32,172 bases of DNA from assembly GCA_015662595.1 (NCBI GenBank), contig DQTV01000074.1:1-32172 (forward strand), read 5' to 3'. Under the pieces are notes generated by a model. It had not been told where the DNA came from, did no database searches, and saw nothing but the letters and a program-made list of their open reading frames with translations. Positions 1 to 9,983 of the stretch are shown piece by piece. Source of the DNA: Ignisphaera aggregans. GTDB taxonomy: Archaea; Thermoproteota; Thermoprotei_A; Sulfolobales; Ignisphaeraceae. The stretch's first letter is position 1, and every line of letters starts with the position of its first letter. A program made the position numbers and the translations under genes.

Positions 1-2
1 AA

Positions 3-854
3 CTAACTTTGACTTTGTGAAAGCTTTTCAATAAACTTAGCGTATTCCTCTGAACGCATCGATTTATAATGTTGTTTACTGGGAAACTGTCCACTCCTAA
101 CTTCATTGATGAACTCGCGAACAGCATCGATAATCTCCTTAGATAGGTCTCTATAGACCTTTGCAAAGTAGGGAGGGTTTTCACTCAGCCCCAAAATATC
201 GTGCAGAACTAGTATCTGACCATCACAATATGGGCCGCTGCCTATACATATGGTAGGTACCTTGACCCGTTTAGTTACTTCAGCTGCGACCTCAGCCGCT
301 GTATGCTCAATAACTATGGCGAACACACCAGCTTCTTCAAGCGCCTTAGCATCCTCGACTATCTTTATTGCCTGATCAACATCTTTCCCCATCAAGCGAT
401 AGCCACCTAGTACTAACGCACGCTGAGGATTCAGACCTATGTGGCCCATAACCGGTATTCCCGCCTTTACAAGCCTTTCAACGACATTGAATATCTCTAT
501 CCCACCCTCTAACTTCACAGCTTCAGCTCCATGACGAACAAGCTTTATGGCATTTCTAAGAGCATCCTCAGGATTTATCTCGTAGCTACCGAACGGCATA
601 TCAGCAACGACTAACGCTCGCGGTTTAGCTCTTGAAACTGCAGAGAGGTGATGTAGTATGGTCCTCATTCCGATTCTTACCGTGCTATCAAGCCCTAGCA
701 TAGTCATGGCGACCGAGTCTCCAACTAGGATACCATCCACGCCAGCCATATCGACAAGTCGCGCCATAACGTAGTCGTACGCCGTAACCATCACTATCCT
801 CTCACCGCATTGCTTCTTCTTCAAAAAGTCCCTTACCGTCACCTTACTACGCAT
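3..854 (-). CDS. panB: 3-methyl-2-oxobutanoate (ketopantoate) hydroxymethyltransferase
   Basis: PanB motifs (VTAYDYVMARLVDMAGVDGILVGDSVAMTMLG, GHIGLNPQ, KLEGG). Start placed at the ATG at 854 because GAGGTG lies 7 nt upstream; the track start (872) overlaps that SD. Confidence 0.95.
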   Translation of the reverse strand: MRSKVTVRDFLKKKQCGERIVMVTAYDYVMARLVDMAGVDGILVGDSVAMTMLGLDSTVRIGMRTILHHLSAVSRAKPRALVVADMPFGSYEINPEDALRNAIKLVRHGAEAVKLEGGIEIFNVVERLVKAGIPVMGHIGLNPQRALVLGGYRLMGKDVDQAIKIVEDAKALEEAGVFAIVIEHTAAEVAAEVTKRVKVPTICIGSGPYCDGQILVLHDILGLSENPPYFAKVYRDLSKEIIDAVREFINEVRSGQFPSKQHYKSMRSEEYAKFIEKLSQSQS

Positions 855-917
855 ACATGGACACCTCATCACGATTATCAGTATGTGAGTCGAGTAATAT
901 TTGCTGAATAACTAAGC

Positions 918-1634
918 TTATTCGTTACCTAGATTTGACGTGGATACCGTGTGCACATCAATAGTCTGGTGTATGTCGTTTCCAATATTCTTAGACGTAG
1001 GTATAGCCTCTTCTATTCGTTCTGAAACGATGTAAGCCAGTTCAAGTACTTCCTTTAAGATTCTTATTTCGGCCATCATCACCTCATCGAATTCCTCAGC
1101 GCGCTTAAGGATCCTTACGATCTTTGGCAGAACTCGAAAGGCAAACTCCTGGAATTTCCTGACATCCGCTGATGTCAGCCTAGGTTTTACACTCCACTTC
1201 TTTAACTGGTCAAGCCATCGTTTAAGGCCAAGACTCCGTATTTGTACTTTAAGCGCTACGATTTCTGGCTCTTCTAAAATGGAATTGAGACCCCGCAGCT
1301 CATTAATGAATTCCTCCACAGCCTCGAGGTCTACAAACTTATACCAATGCTGAGACTCTGTATGATACGTAGTTTCAAGCACCCCATACTCACGCTCTAG
1401 AATTCTAAGTAGCTGGGATGGATTATAACGATAGCCACGTCTATTTAACTCCTCAACTAACGATTTATAGTCAAAATCGCCCGGAGAGCCATTCTTTAGA
1501 ACTCTATTCCTTTTAGCTACCGTAAGTGCAGCCTCGAGTACTATACACAAACGCTCACCAAATCTATTATATGCATTCATCAACGCCATCTTTACTGCAT
1601 TTCCACTCATTCCCCTTAAACCACCCGCCACCAT
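918..1634 (-). CDS. conserved hypothetical protein, helical, winged-helix-like N-terminal half
   Basis: Long ORF with normal composition. The upstream GTG start of the track overlaps a TATA-like ATATAAATA; internal ATG at 1634 preferred. Confidence 0.6.
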   Translation of the reverse strand: MVAGGLRGMSGNAVKMALMNAYNRFGERLCIVLEAALTVAKRNRVLKNGSPGDFDYKSLVEELNRRGYRYNPSQLLRILEREYGVLETTYHTESQHWYKFVDLEAVEEFINELRGLNSILEEPEIVALKVQIRSLGLKRWLDQLKKWSVKPRLTSADVRKFQEFAFRVLPKIVRILKRAEEFDEVMMAEIRILKEVLELAYIVSERIEEAIPTSKNIGNDIHQTIDVHTVSTSNLGNE

Positions 1635-1698
1635 TAACGTACCTAGTCGGTACCGATATTTATATGGCACCGCGTAATTCGTACATTAAAGTGTAGAG

Positions 1699-1768
1699 TT
1701 AGTCAGCCGGGTAAGTTCTCTTCATCGTTTAAGACGTGACTCCGTACGGGAGTAACTCATCATTCTTC
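1699..1768 (-). ncRNA. C/D-box sRNA candidate guiding 23S rRNA 2'-O-methylation
   Basis: Minus strand: C box ATGATGA (1763-1757), internal C'-like ACGATGA (1728-1722), D box CTGA (1706-1703); 61 nt from C to D. The 12 nt before D, GAACTTACCCGG, complement CCGGGUAAGUUC, a conserved 23S rRNA segment. TATA-like CTTTATACC lies about 35 nt upstream of the C box. D' box is degenerate. Confidence 0.72.
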
Positions 1769-1859
1769 ACATCACAATTCATAACATTTCTCCCCGAGGT
1801 ATAAAGCAAAAATAGCGGGAGAAACTCAATCGTAGGCATACGGACAGCGTGAGGAGGTA

Positions 1860-2117
1860 ATGGGAGTTACGAAGCTTGTATTAGATGTACTGAAAACAAT
1901 AAAAGGACCCACATTAATAGACATGGCACAGAAAATCGTCGAATTGCCAGGGGTAGAGCACGTCAATATAAAGGTTAATGAAGTAGATGTCGAAACATTA
2001 ACGTTGACAATAACGATCGAGGGTACGGATATAGATTTCGAAAAAGTAAGGAAGCTTATAGAAAGCATGGGAGCAGTAATACATAGTGTAGATGAAGTCA
2101 CAGCCACTAGGGAATGA
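1860..2117 (+). CDS. DUF211 family protein
   Basis: MGVTKLVLDVLKTIKGPTLIDMAQKIVELPGVEHVNIKVNEVDVET is typical of DUF211; SD GAGGAGGT upstream. Confidence 0.85.
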   Translation: MGVTKLVLDVLKTIKGPTLIDMAQKIVELPGVEHVNIKVNEVDVETLTLTITIEGTDIDFEKVRKLIESMGAVIHSVDEVTATRE

Positions 2118-3100
2118 GGCTAACAATGATAACATGCGATATATGTAAAGCCAGACCTGCACAGTTCCTTCAGCATCATGCCAAGAGGAGAGTATGTAAA
2201 ACATGCTTTGAAAATGATATACTGTCTAGGGTTAAGGATACAATTAAGCGATTCAACATGATCTCCGAAGGCGATAAGGTGCTTGTAGCTGTCTCAGGGG
2301 GTAAAGATAGTTTAACGCTTTTAGATATATTAGCTAACTTAATGGATAACAACAAAATCGTGGCTCTAAGCATTGTTGAAGGGATTAGCGGATATAACCG
2401 GGAAGAGGATGTCGCCTTAGTGCGTCATATTACAAGAATGCATGGTATAGACCATCTAGTTGTGACACTCAAAGATATTATCGGGTATGGCGTGGACGAT
2501 TTTATGCATGCACAGCAAAAGCTCAAAGTGAGAAGCCCCCTATCTGCTTGTACTTTTTGCGGCATTGCACGTCGACGTGTAATGAACAGTATAGCGCGTG
2601 AAATAGGAGCAACAAAGATTGCCACAGGCCATAACTTAGATGACGAAGTACAAACATACATTATCAACATACTTCGAGGCGATATAGTACGACTAATCCA
2701 ATCTCACCCGCTCAGCGCACCTCACGCACCTTCACTCATAAAGAGAATAAAGCCTCTTAGGTATGTTTATGAATATGAAACCACCATATATGCTTATATC
2801 AAGGGATTCCATTTTCAAGACACTGAGTGTCCCTATATAAATCAGCGTCCAACATTACGAGCGAAGATACGATCTATGCTCATAGAGATAGAGAGCAAAG
2901 CGCCTGGTACATTGCTAAACCTCATTACGTACCTAGATACAGTAATAGAGCCGCTAGTGTTGAAGTATCAGAAAGAATCCATTACACTACCACAGTGCAC
3001 AAAGTGTGGTGAACCTACTTCCCCTAAGAGAACCGTATGTAAATTCTGCACACTTGTGGATCTGATCTTGCAAGCTAGTAGAGTTGGTAAAGACGGTTAG
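2114..3100 (+). CDS. tRNA 2-thiolation protein, TtuA/Ncs6-like (adenine nucleotide alpha-hydrolase family)
   Basis: PP-loop VAVSGGKDSLTLL; CTFCGIARR; N- and C-terminal CxxC zinc knuckles (CDICKARPAQ, CTKCGEPTSPKRTVCKFC). Confidence 0.88.
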   Translation: MRLTMITCDICKARPAQFLQHHAKRRVCKTCFENDILSRVKDTIKRFNMISEGDKVLVAVSGGKDSLTLLDILANLMDNNKIVALSIVEGISGYNREEDVALVRHITRMHGIDHLVVTLKDIIGYGVDDFMHAQQKLKVRSPLSACTFCGIARRRVMNSIAREIGATKIATGHNLDDEVQTYIINILRGDIVRLIQSHPLSAPHAPSLIKRIKPLRYVYEYETTIYAYIKGFHFQDTECPYINQRPTLRAKIRSMLIEIESKAPGTLLNLITYLDTVIEPLVLKYQKESITLPQCTKCGEPTSPKRTVCKFCTLVDLILQASRVGKDG

Positions 3101-3169
3101 CCATGTAAAGTACCAACATATTAATCCTTATCTATCTCCTCGCTACCTTCTACATCCGGGGGTTCCCTG

Positions 3170-4153
3170 ATGACATTGATAATAAGGGAGGAGCAACAGA
3201 ATAGTGCTTATGTATTTACATCAATGTTTGAAGATGCCGTAATTGGCGGTATACGCGGTAAAAGCCTTACATCAAGAACTGTGTTACCTCAGTACCCGAT
3301 AAAGAAGGCTTATCTACTTTTAGCTCTGAGCCTTACGGTCCCGTTCAATCCTATGTATAAATGGAAGATAGTTCTCGATGAGGTGGTACTGACACGGGAG
3401 TATAAACCAATGATCGAAACTGAGGTAGAGAACAGCATAAAGTCGCTATTTGTATACGACGTCACATCAGCTATAAAGGGATTCGAACCAATACTAAAGA
3501 TTGTCTATGACGGTAGGAACCCGATTAGGGTAGACATCGCTGGTCTGCTTACTCTACATGAGTATCCAAGGTTCCACACTTACTTGGAGGGTTATGCACG
3601 AATAGAATCCCTAGTCAAACAGCCCTCCTTCTCATACGGCGTACCAAGCAACTTCACTCCAAACGAAGGTAGGGTCTTGTTAGCTGTAACGGCTGTAAAA
3701 CGCGATACCGTAAGAGTATTGGATAAGAACACAAACAGCGTGTTCAACTACACACTTTCACCAGGCATTAACTTAATAGAGATGAATCTAGGAAACCCCG
3801 CTACACGAACCATAGAAATATCGGCAGAGTCAACAAGCAGCGTTCATCTCTTTAGTATACTAGCATACTCGCATGCGCTATATCCACAGATTAAGGTAGA
3901 GAAACTATATGTGGATGGAAATGCATTACATCTCGTTCTTAAAAACATCGCAGAAGAGCCTTCTGACGATACGATGATTATACTTCTTCGCCTTGGTAGC
4001 GTAATAACGCAGCATAGGATAGGCGCAGTAAAGGGAGGTGAAACCATTGAATTGTCCATACCCATTGGTGGACGTCACATACCATCAATAGTTAGGGTGG
4101 TGTGGCGCAAAGCAACACGTACATTTGTCAACGATATTAAGCTTCAATCCTAA
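3170..4153 (+). CDS. hypothetical protein, predicted beta-rich
   Basis: 327-aa ORF with no recognised motif; in-line with the preceding gene. Confidence 0.6.
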   Translation: MTLIIREEQQNSAYVFTSMFEDAVIGGIRGKSLTSRTVLPQYPIKKAYLLLALSLTVPFNPMYKWKIVLDEVVLTREYKPMIETEVENSIKSLFVYDVTSAIKGFEPILKIVYDGRNPIRVDIAGLLTLHEYPRFHTYLEGYARIESLVKQPSFSYGVPSNFTPNEGRVLLAVTAVKRDTVRVLDKNTNSVFNYTLSPGINLIEMNLGNPATRTIEISAESTSSVHLFSILAYSHALYPQIKVEKLYVDGNALHLVLKNIAEEPSDDTMIILLRLGSVITQHRIGAVKGGETIELSIPIGGRHIPSIVRVVWRKATRTFVNDIKLQS

Positions 4154-4339
4154 TATGGATAGGACAGAGTACTGAAGGAGCTAGTAATAGTGTTCTCAGA
4201 AACAATAGCAAAGAACTTGTTCACTAGTTTATGGATGAGCTTTACGGGGACCACTCTTAAACTTAAAGACTGCTCAGAACTATATCGTAGCGTTAAGAAT
4301 ATGAACGATGAAAAACATACTATAGAGGGGGTAGTGCGC

Positions 4340-5653
4340 TTGAGCATCCCTAAAGAGCTTGTGGACGTATTGAGAATCGTAGCTAATCATAATAAGTGGC
4401 GTAGGATAGAGTGCATAAACCTGATAGCCAGTGAGAATGTAATGAGCCCTCTTGCCGAGGCTGTTTACTTAACGGACATGATGCATCGATATGCTGAAGG
4501 GAAACCACGTAAACGATATTATCAAGGTACAAGGTTCATTGACGATATAGAGCTTCTAGTGATGGAGCTCATGGGGAGACTTCTCAACGCAAAATATGTC
4601 GAGCCTAGACCTATAAGCGGTACCATAGCTAATGCAGTAGTCTTTCGTGTACTAGCCCAGCCAGGAGACAAAGCTCTCATAGCACCTGTACAGGCGGGTG
4701 CACACGTCAGCCATACTAAATACGGAACGCTGGGAGCCCTTAACATCGAACACATAGAGCTCCCGTATGATGCCGAGAACTTCAACATCGATGTCGACAA
4801 GGCTGTAAAGATGATTGAAGACATCAAACCAAAGTTCGTAGTACTTGGAGGGAGTGTCTACCTCTTTCCGCATCCAGTGAAGGAGCTTGCAAATGCTGCT
4901 CACAGTGTTAACGCTAGGTTAGTGTATGATGCTGCTCATGTTTTAGGCTTGATAATAGGACGTAAATGGCGTAACCCACTTGAGCACGGTGCCGACGTCG
5001 TCACATCCTCTACGCATAAGACGTTTCCTGGTCCGCAAGGAGGTATGATATTTACAAACGATGAGGCACTATACAAGGAGATCTCAAAGACTGTATTCCC
5101 TAAGTTTGTAAGCAATCACCACCTCCATAGACTTCCAGCAACAGCGGTCACAGCTATAGAGATGATGTACTTCGGGGAGGCATACGCAGATCAAATAGTG
5201 AGGAATGCAAAAAGACTTGCAGAAAGTCTTCACGCATACGGATTCAATGTGTTGGCAGAGCATTTAGGTTTCACACAATCACATCAGGTACTCGTAGATG
5301 TACGGAATCTCGGTGGAGGAGCAAAGTGTGCTGCATTGTTAGAGGAAGCAAATATAATAGTCAATAAGAATCTTCTACCGTACGACAAACCCGAGGATGT
5401 AAAGAATCCTAGCGGACTGAGAATAGGCGTTCAAGAGATGACTAGGTATGGAATGCGTGAGAGCGACATGGAGGTGATAGCCGAGTTTATGAAACAAGTG
5501 CTGATAGATAAGCGTGATCCAAGAGAAGTACGATTAAAGGTGATAGAGTTCCGAAAAGAATTCCAGTCAGTTAAGTATACATTCGATGTTGATATAGAGT
5601 CCCTCGTATCTAAGTATATCAAGATACCGTTTATCCTCGATCTGAGACTCTGA
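4340..5653 (+). CDS. glyA: serine hydroxymethyltransferase
   Basis: [41 protein letters not shown]-lysine motif [14 protein letters not shown]. Homology begins near [10 protein letters not shown], so the 4190 GTG start is probably too long; TTG 4340 or GTG 4334 preferred. Confidence 0.95.
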   Translation: MSIPKELVDVLRIVANHNKWRRIECINLIASENVMSPLAEAVYLTDMMHRYAEGKPRKRYYQGTRFIDDIELLVMELMGRLLNAKYVEPRPISGTIANAVVFRVLAQPGDKALIAPVQAGAHVSHTKYGTLGALNIEHIELPYDAENFNIDVDKAVKMIEDIKPKFVVLGGSVYLFPHPVKELANAAHSVNARLVYDAAHVLGLIIGRKWRNPLEHGADVVTSSTHKTFPGPQGGMIFTNDEALYKEISKTVFPKFVSNHHLHRLPATAVTAIEMMYFGEAYADQIVRNAKRLAESLHAYGFNVLAEHLGFTQSHQVLVDVRNLGGGAKCAALLEEANIIVNKNLLPYDKPEDVKNPSGLRIGVQEMTRYGMRESDMEVIAEFMKQVLIDKRDPREVRLKVIEFRKEFQSVKYTFDVDIESLVSKYIKIPFILDLRL

Positions 5654-5773
5654 ACTCTATCAGCATGACGCTTAGCATCACATACCACTAGCTTACGATA
5701 CATTGTTGCATATACAACACAATTATCAAGCATTTACGCTTAACCACCTTATATGTACATAGGTGTCTAGTGT

Positions 5774-6589
5774 ATGGAATGCTGTATACTCAATATAGGC
5801 TATGAGATATTGCAAGGCCGCGTAATCAACACGAATGGAGCGTATTTAGCTCGTCGCCTAACGATTCTCGGTCATGAGGTGAAGGTCATACTCTCTGTAG
5901 GCGATAACATTGAGGATCTTTACAAAGCTCTTAAACTATGTCTAGACACTTTCGATTGCGATTTAATTATTACAACAGGAGGGTTGGGGCCTACACCCGA
6001 TGATATAACGTTAGAGGCCATAGCTCGCTACTTCTCATTGCCATTAGAAACGCATCCCCAAGCACTTAGAGAGATAGAAGAGAAGTACAAATCTAAGGGC
6101 ATGGAGTTAACTGAAGAGCGTATTAAGATGGCTAGAATGCCACGCGGTGCTATACCACTTAGGAACCCTGTGGGGATAGCTCCCGGTATGATGCTCAGGA
6201 TAATTCATAACAACCGTGAACGTCTGGTGATCTCCTTACCCGGGGTACCGAAAGAAATGGAGGCTATGTTCACGCTTCACATTGAGCCGTTGTTACGGGG
6301 ATCAAAGAGATTGATTGAAGCAGAGATACTCGTAACTCCTGGAATAGAATCTGAGATTGCACCTGTAATTGAACAAATGATAAGACTTCATCCAAATGTC
6401 TATATAAAGTCACATCCAGAGGGTAGTGAGCTCTCTGAGCCACGATTGAGAATCTATGTGTCGTTGTATGACCAAGATCAGGAGCGAGGAGTTACACTAT
6501 GCAACAACGTGTTAAAGGAGATCGTAACCAATATATCGATGAGGTGCAAAGCTGAAATAGAGATATTAAAACCGTGCTCAGTCTCGTAG
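5774..6589 (+). CDS. molybdopterin-binding / CinA N-terminal-like domain protein
   Basis: IGYEILQGRVINTNGAYLARRLTILGHEV, TTGGLGPTPDDITLEAIA, LPGVPKEMEAMF. Confidence 0.9.
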   Translation: MECCILNIGYEILQGRVINTNGAYLARRLTILGHEVKVILSVGDNIEDLYKALKLCLDTFDCDLIITTGGLGPTPDDITLEAIARYFSLPLETHPQALREIEEKYKSKGMELTEERIKMARMPRGAIPLRNPVGIAPGMMLRIIHNNRERLVISLPGVPKEMEAMFTLHIEPLLRGSKRLIEAEILVTPGIESEIAPVIEQMIRLHPNVYIKSHPEGSELSEPRLRIYVSLYDQDQERGVTLCNNVLKEIVTNISMRCKAEIEILKPCSVS

Positions 6590-6705
6590 TTTACTCGGCA
6601 ATCTAAGCTAGATCCTTTTTATCCCAAATCTTGGTATTTAGCCAAGGACTTAGTTAACATGATGCTCATAAACCTAATTACGTCGCTAGACACATTTTGC
6701 AGACA

Positions 6706-7026
6706 TTAACTGCTTTTCTCAGCGTCTGAAGACGCTAAGGATCGAAATACCATTCTATCAAGCTGATCAAGGTCAAGTAGTACTCGTGCTGAAGCATCCT
6801 TATACTTAAGAGCCTTAGAGGCTAATACCTTTAGTTCGTCAATTGTTGCAAAATCTAGGGGTATACCCCTCCGTCCAGCTTCCTCCCATCTTGTATAGAT
6901 ATTCTCGAGTATTTGCTGAACTTCGGGATCACTATAAAACGCTATCTTCGCATATATATTCGGATTGTATTCAATGTACATCTCAATTTCACGTATCAGT
7001 CGTTCACGTGATATTACCTTACTCAC
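6706..7026 (-). CDS. hypothetical protein next to eL13
   Basis: 106-aa alpha-helical ORF directly downstream of rpl13e on the same strand. Confidence 0.6.
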   Translation of the reverse strand: MSKVISRERLIREIEMYIEYNPNIYAKIAFYSDPEVQQILENIYTRWEEAGRRGIPLDFATIDELKVLASKALKYKDASARVLLDLDQLDRMVFRSLASSDAEKSS

Positions 7027-7038
7027 TTCAGGCCCGTA

Positions 7039-7377
7039 TCAACTTGCTGTAGTCGAGGTTTTAATAGCAACCATTCTAGCAGGTTTCGCTTTCTTGGCCT
7101 GAACCAAATCTTGTACTTTCGCCATAAACTCCTTTAACGCTTTAACATTCCATTCATGAACACTGCGTCTTCGCTTATCTATGGGTATTCCGAGGTCTCG
7201 AGCAATGGCTTCGCTAATCCCGGCCTCCTTTAGCTCTCCTAAGCTGAATCCTCGACCTACTCGCGTACCAGGATCTACACCAGCAAACTTGAGAAGCCTA
7301 GGCTTCTTAACTATCGGTGCAGGGACTTCAACTATTACATAGCATTTACCGCTTTCACTCATTGTATTACGCACCAA
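7039..7377 (-). CDS. rpl13e: large ribosomal subunit protein eL13
   Basis: KKPRLLKFAGVDPGTRVGRGFSLGELKEAGISEAIARDLGIPIDKRRRS is typical of archaeal L13e. Start may be MSESGK at 7362. Confidence 0.9.
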   Translation of the reverse strand: MVRNTMSESGKCYVIVEVPAPIVKKPRLLKFAGVDPGTRVGRGFSLGELKEAGISEAIARDLGIPIDKRRRSVHEWNVKALKEFMAKVQDLVQAKKAKPARMVAIKTSTTAS

Positions 7378-7470
7378 TACTGCTTTCGCAAAACTCCAGC
7401 AATAAAAGCTTTATACTATGCTATCTAATGATTGGGCTACTGAAAACTGTTAAGTACCTGAGGCGATACA

Positions 7471-7908
7471 ATGAAATCAAAGCGTATTCGAGGATATAGT
7501 GCAGAGCGTGATTTAGTAAAGAAGCTGTGGAAACTGGGATTCGCAGCGATCCGGGGGCCTGCAAGCGGTGCTAAAGTTAAACATAGCGTATATCCAGATG
7601 TCGTTGCTATACGTAGTGGGTTGGTGCTTGTATTCGAAGTAAAGTATAGGAGAAGACTCGAAACAATTTACATACCTCATCACCAAGTAGCTAAAATACT
7701 CGAGTTTGCTCGGCGAGCTGGCGGCATACCGCTGATAGCCGTGAGAATCGGAGAGCTAAAGGAATGGCGTGTAATACCTGTCGATAAACTTGAGCTTGTC
7801 AACAACATGTTTAAGATCTCTCGAGAAGTCCTTGAAAATAGTCCAAAGCTCCATGACTACATCTCAAACATGTTAACGCGGAAACTCACCTCATATAAAC
7901 AATCTTAA
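7471..7908 (+). CDS. hjc: Holliday junction resolvase Hjc
   Basis: GYSAERDLVKKLWKLGFAAIRGPASGAK...YPDVVAIRSG...VFEVKYRR: nuclease Glu, Asp and E-x-K residues present. Confidence 0.92.
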   Translation: MKSKRIRGYSAERDLVKKLWKLGFAAIRGPASGAKVKHSVYPDVVAIRSGLVLVFEVKYRRRLETIYIPHHQVAKILEFARRAGGIPLIAVRIGELKEWRVIPVDKLELVNNMFKISREVLENSPKLHDYISNMLTRKLTSYKQS

Positions 7909-7932
7909 ACATCTGACCACAGTCACAATCTA

Positions 7933-9513
7933 TTAGACAAGTTTGACCTCCATTTCAAAACCTAGCTTTTCCAACCGCCTCCGGAGTTTACGAACCTTTT
8001 TGTTTATGGCAGACGTATAGAGCATACGCGGTACTGAAAGTATGACATGCTGACCCTCTATCTCCACGTCTGCGTATGGCAAGGCTTTCTTTACTATATC
8101 AAGTATGCGCTCCTTAATGACATCCTTCTGAATCTTTTTCACAGGCACAACAACTGTTTGCTCACCAAAGGTGTATATCTCATACTCAAGCTCTCCAGTT
8201 AGAAAATCTCTAACTTCAACCACTGGCCTAGCTAGCTCAGCCTCTCGGAGTCCCGTAGGCAGTTTCACCGTCATAGATATATCGTAGACCTTCGCTACTC
8301 TCCCGCGATCTATGAATATTACTGTATCAATTATGCTCGGTACCATTCCCAAATCCACACGATTGAGAAATCTTTGTATAGCATCTATAGGCGAAGTTGC
8401 GTGAACTACACCTATCATTCCAATACCCGCAAGCCTTAAGTCGATGTATATTTTAAAGTCCTCATCATTGCGCATCTCATCAAAAACCGTGTAATCCGGG
8501 CGACTAAGCAATAGTATATCGTGTAGTTCTCCTGGAGAAGCAAAGGCTTTTGAGTACTGTGATATTGTGGGAGGCAATCTCATATCTCTAGGCGCTTCTA
8601 TTGTTTTCACAATCTTACCCTTACGACTATAGTACTCTGCCAAGGCTTGTGCAAAGGTTGTTTTGCCCATTCCTGGCGCACCAGCAATTAGTATTCCCTC
8701 TGCTCTTTCTTCAAGCCTACGAATGAGCTTCTCAGGTAGGTTATAGTCTTCGAGCCTCAGCTTCACGATAGGCTTAGCGATTGTTATCTCATATCCGTTG
8801 CCTATAGGCGGCATCACTATTACTATCCTATAGTCTTTGAGCTGAACAATCATAGAGCCTGGACGCTCCACCTCTATAGAGCCATTACCAGCTTTGACGT
8901 ACGACAGTATATCCTCAATCAATAACTCTAGCTCCTCTCTACTCAGAATCCTGTTATCCACCGTAACCAGCTCCCATGCACCCGGCTTACCCTTCTTCGC
9001 ACGTATTGGTGCACCCTCTTTGAGATGCAAGCTCAGCGTCTCACTATCCATATACTTCTCAAACCACAGACGTTCCTCAATCCTAGGCTTTAAATAAAGT
9101 ACGTCTATGCCAAAAGCCTTGCATGCCAGCATCTGCAATTCGTTATGTGTAATTACTTTACCACCGATTTTGCTAGCAACCTCCCGCACTATCAGATCAA
9201 CTAAACGCTGATCCACTGCCCTCTCACGTACTCCATCATCTATTACCTCAACAATAGCTAAACCACGTTCTGCCAAGTCCCTGATCCTAGCTAATTCTTG
9301 AAGTCCGAGCATACCGATAGCACTACCTTCAACAGCCTTCTGATCAAAGAACTTAATGAGTATGCGCGGAATCACTATACGTCCTCGTAGTTTCCCTTCC
9401 TCTAAAAGTCTAGATAATGTCCTCTCAATTATTACACTCGTATCCGGTACATAAACATCTTCAAACGCCATCTTCACATTAACGCACCGCACTGCATTAC
9501 TGTACCGTAGCAA
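7933..9513 (-). CDS. PIN domain - PilT/VirB11-like ATPase - KH domain protein
   Basis: N-terminal PIN (YVPDTSVIIERTLSRLL), Walker A GAPGMGKTTFAQALAEYY, Walker B-like YTVFDEMRNDEDF. Confidence 0.9.
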   Translation of the reverse strand: MLRYSNAVRCVNVKMAFEDVYVPDTSVIIERTLSRLLEEGKLRGRIVIPRILIKFFDQKAVEGSAIGMLGLQELARIRDLAERGLAIVEVIDDGVRERAVDQRLVDLIVREVASKIGGKVITHNELQMLACKAFGIDVLYLKPRIEERLWFEKYMDSETLSLHLKEGAPIRAKKGKPGAWELVTVDNRILSREELELLIEDILSYVKAGNGSIEVERPGSMIVQLKDYRIVIVMPPIGNGYEITIAKPIVKLRLEDYNLPEKLIRRLEERAEGILIAGAPGMGKTTFAQALAEYYSRKGKIVKTIEAPRDMRLPPTISQYSKAFASPGELHDILLLSRPDYTVFDEMRNDEDFKIYIDLRLAGIGMIGVVHATSPIDAIQRFLNRVDLGMVPSIIDTVIFIDRGRVAKVYDISMTVKLPTGLREAELARPVVEVRDFLTGELEYEIYTFGEQTVVVPVKKIQKDVIKERILDIVKKALPYADVEIEGQHVILSVPRMLYTSAINKKVRKLRRRLEKLGFEMEVKLV

Positions 9514-9611
9514 TTAGTAACGAGTATCGAGGTATATAGGTACATTGTATTAAACAGGATGTGAGGTAAGAGCAACAAAATAGGATAACAACTATTTGTA
9601 TATAACATCAT

Positions 9612-9983
9612 CTACTCTTCATAGTTACGCATCATCACACGCTTTTCTACTCTTCGAGCTTCAAGAGAGCATGCAATATACTCAAAGGCTTTCTCGGGAT
9701 TTGTATGAGCACCACAAGAATAAACATCTACCGTAGCAAAACGGTACTCTGGCCATGTATGTATGGATATGTGGCTCTCAAGCACAATACCCACAACACT
9801 TACACCGAGACCTATTTTCCATGTCTTTACATCTAGAAGTGTCATGTTACCTTCACGTGCAGCATGTCTTACTACGTTGAGTAGGAATGCTACATCACTA
9901 AGCTTCGAATCGTTGCAATCGTAGAGATTCCCAACAACATGCTTACCATATACCAATACCTTTCGCGATGTTAATGCCACCAT
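9612..9983 (-). CDS. pyruvoyl-dependent decarboxylase of the AdoMetDC family (arginine decarboxylase or S-adenosylmethionine decarboxylase proenzyme)
   Basis: Processing site [30 protein letters not shown] and [11 protein letters not shown] favour the crenarchaeal ArgDC branch, but sequence alone does not settle this. Confidence 0.88.
   Translation of the reverse strand: MVALTSRKVLVYGKHVVGNLYDCNDSKLSDVAFLLNVVRHAAREGNMTLLDVKTWKIGLGVSVVGIVLESHISIHTWPEYRFATVDVYSCGAHTNPEKAFEYIACSLEARRVEKRVMMRNYEE

Noticed and set aside
855-885. CTGA-TAATC-GTGATGA resembling D'/C' boxes upstream of panB
   Set aside because: GTGATGAGGTG is better explained as the panB Shine-Dalgarno region; no outer C/D pair.
1826-2107. 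Antisense ORFs opposite DUF211 and many similar 60-100 aa ORFs opposite core genes
   Set aside because: They mirror strongly supported coding genes, have low-complexity Ser/Thr/Leu-rich products and lack SDs.
4190-4339. 49-residue N-terminal extension of GlyA
   Set aside because: Homology to archaeal SHMT starts near IPKEL; GAGG SD-like sequence precedes the internal TTG/GTG starts.
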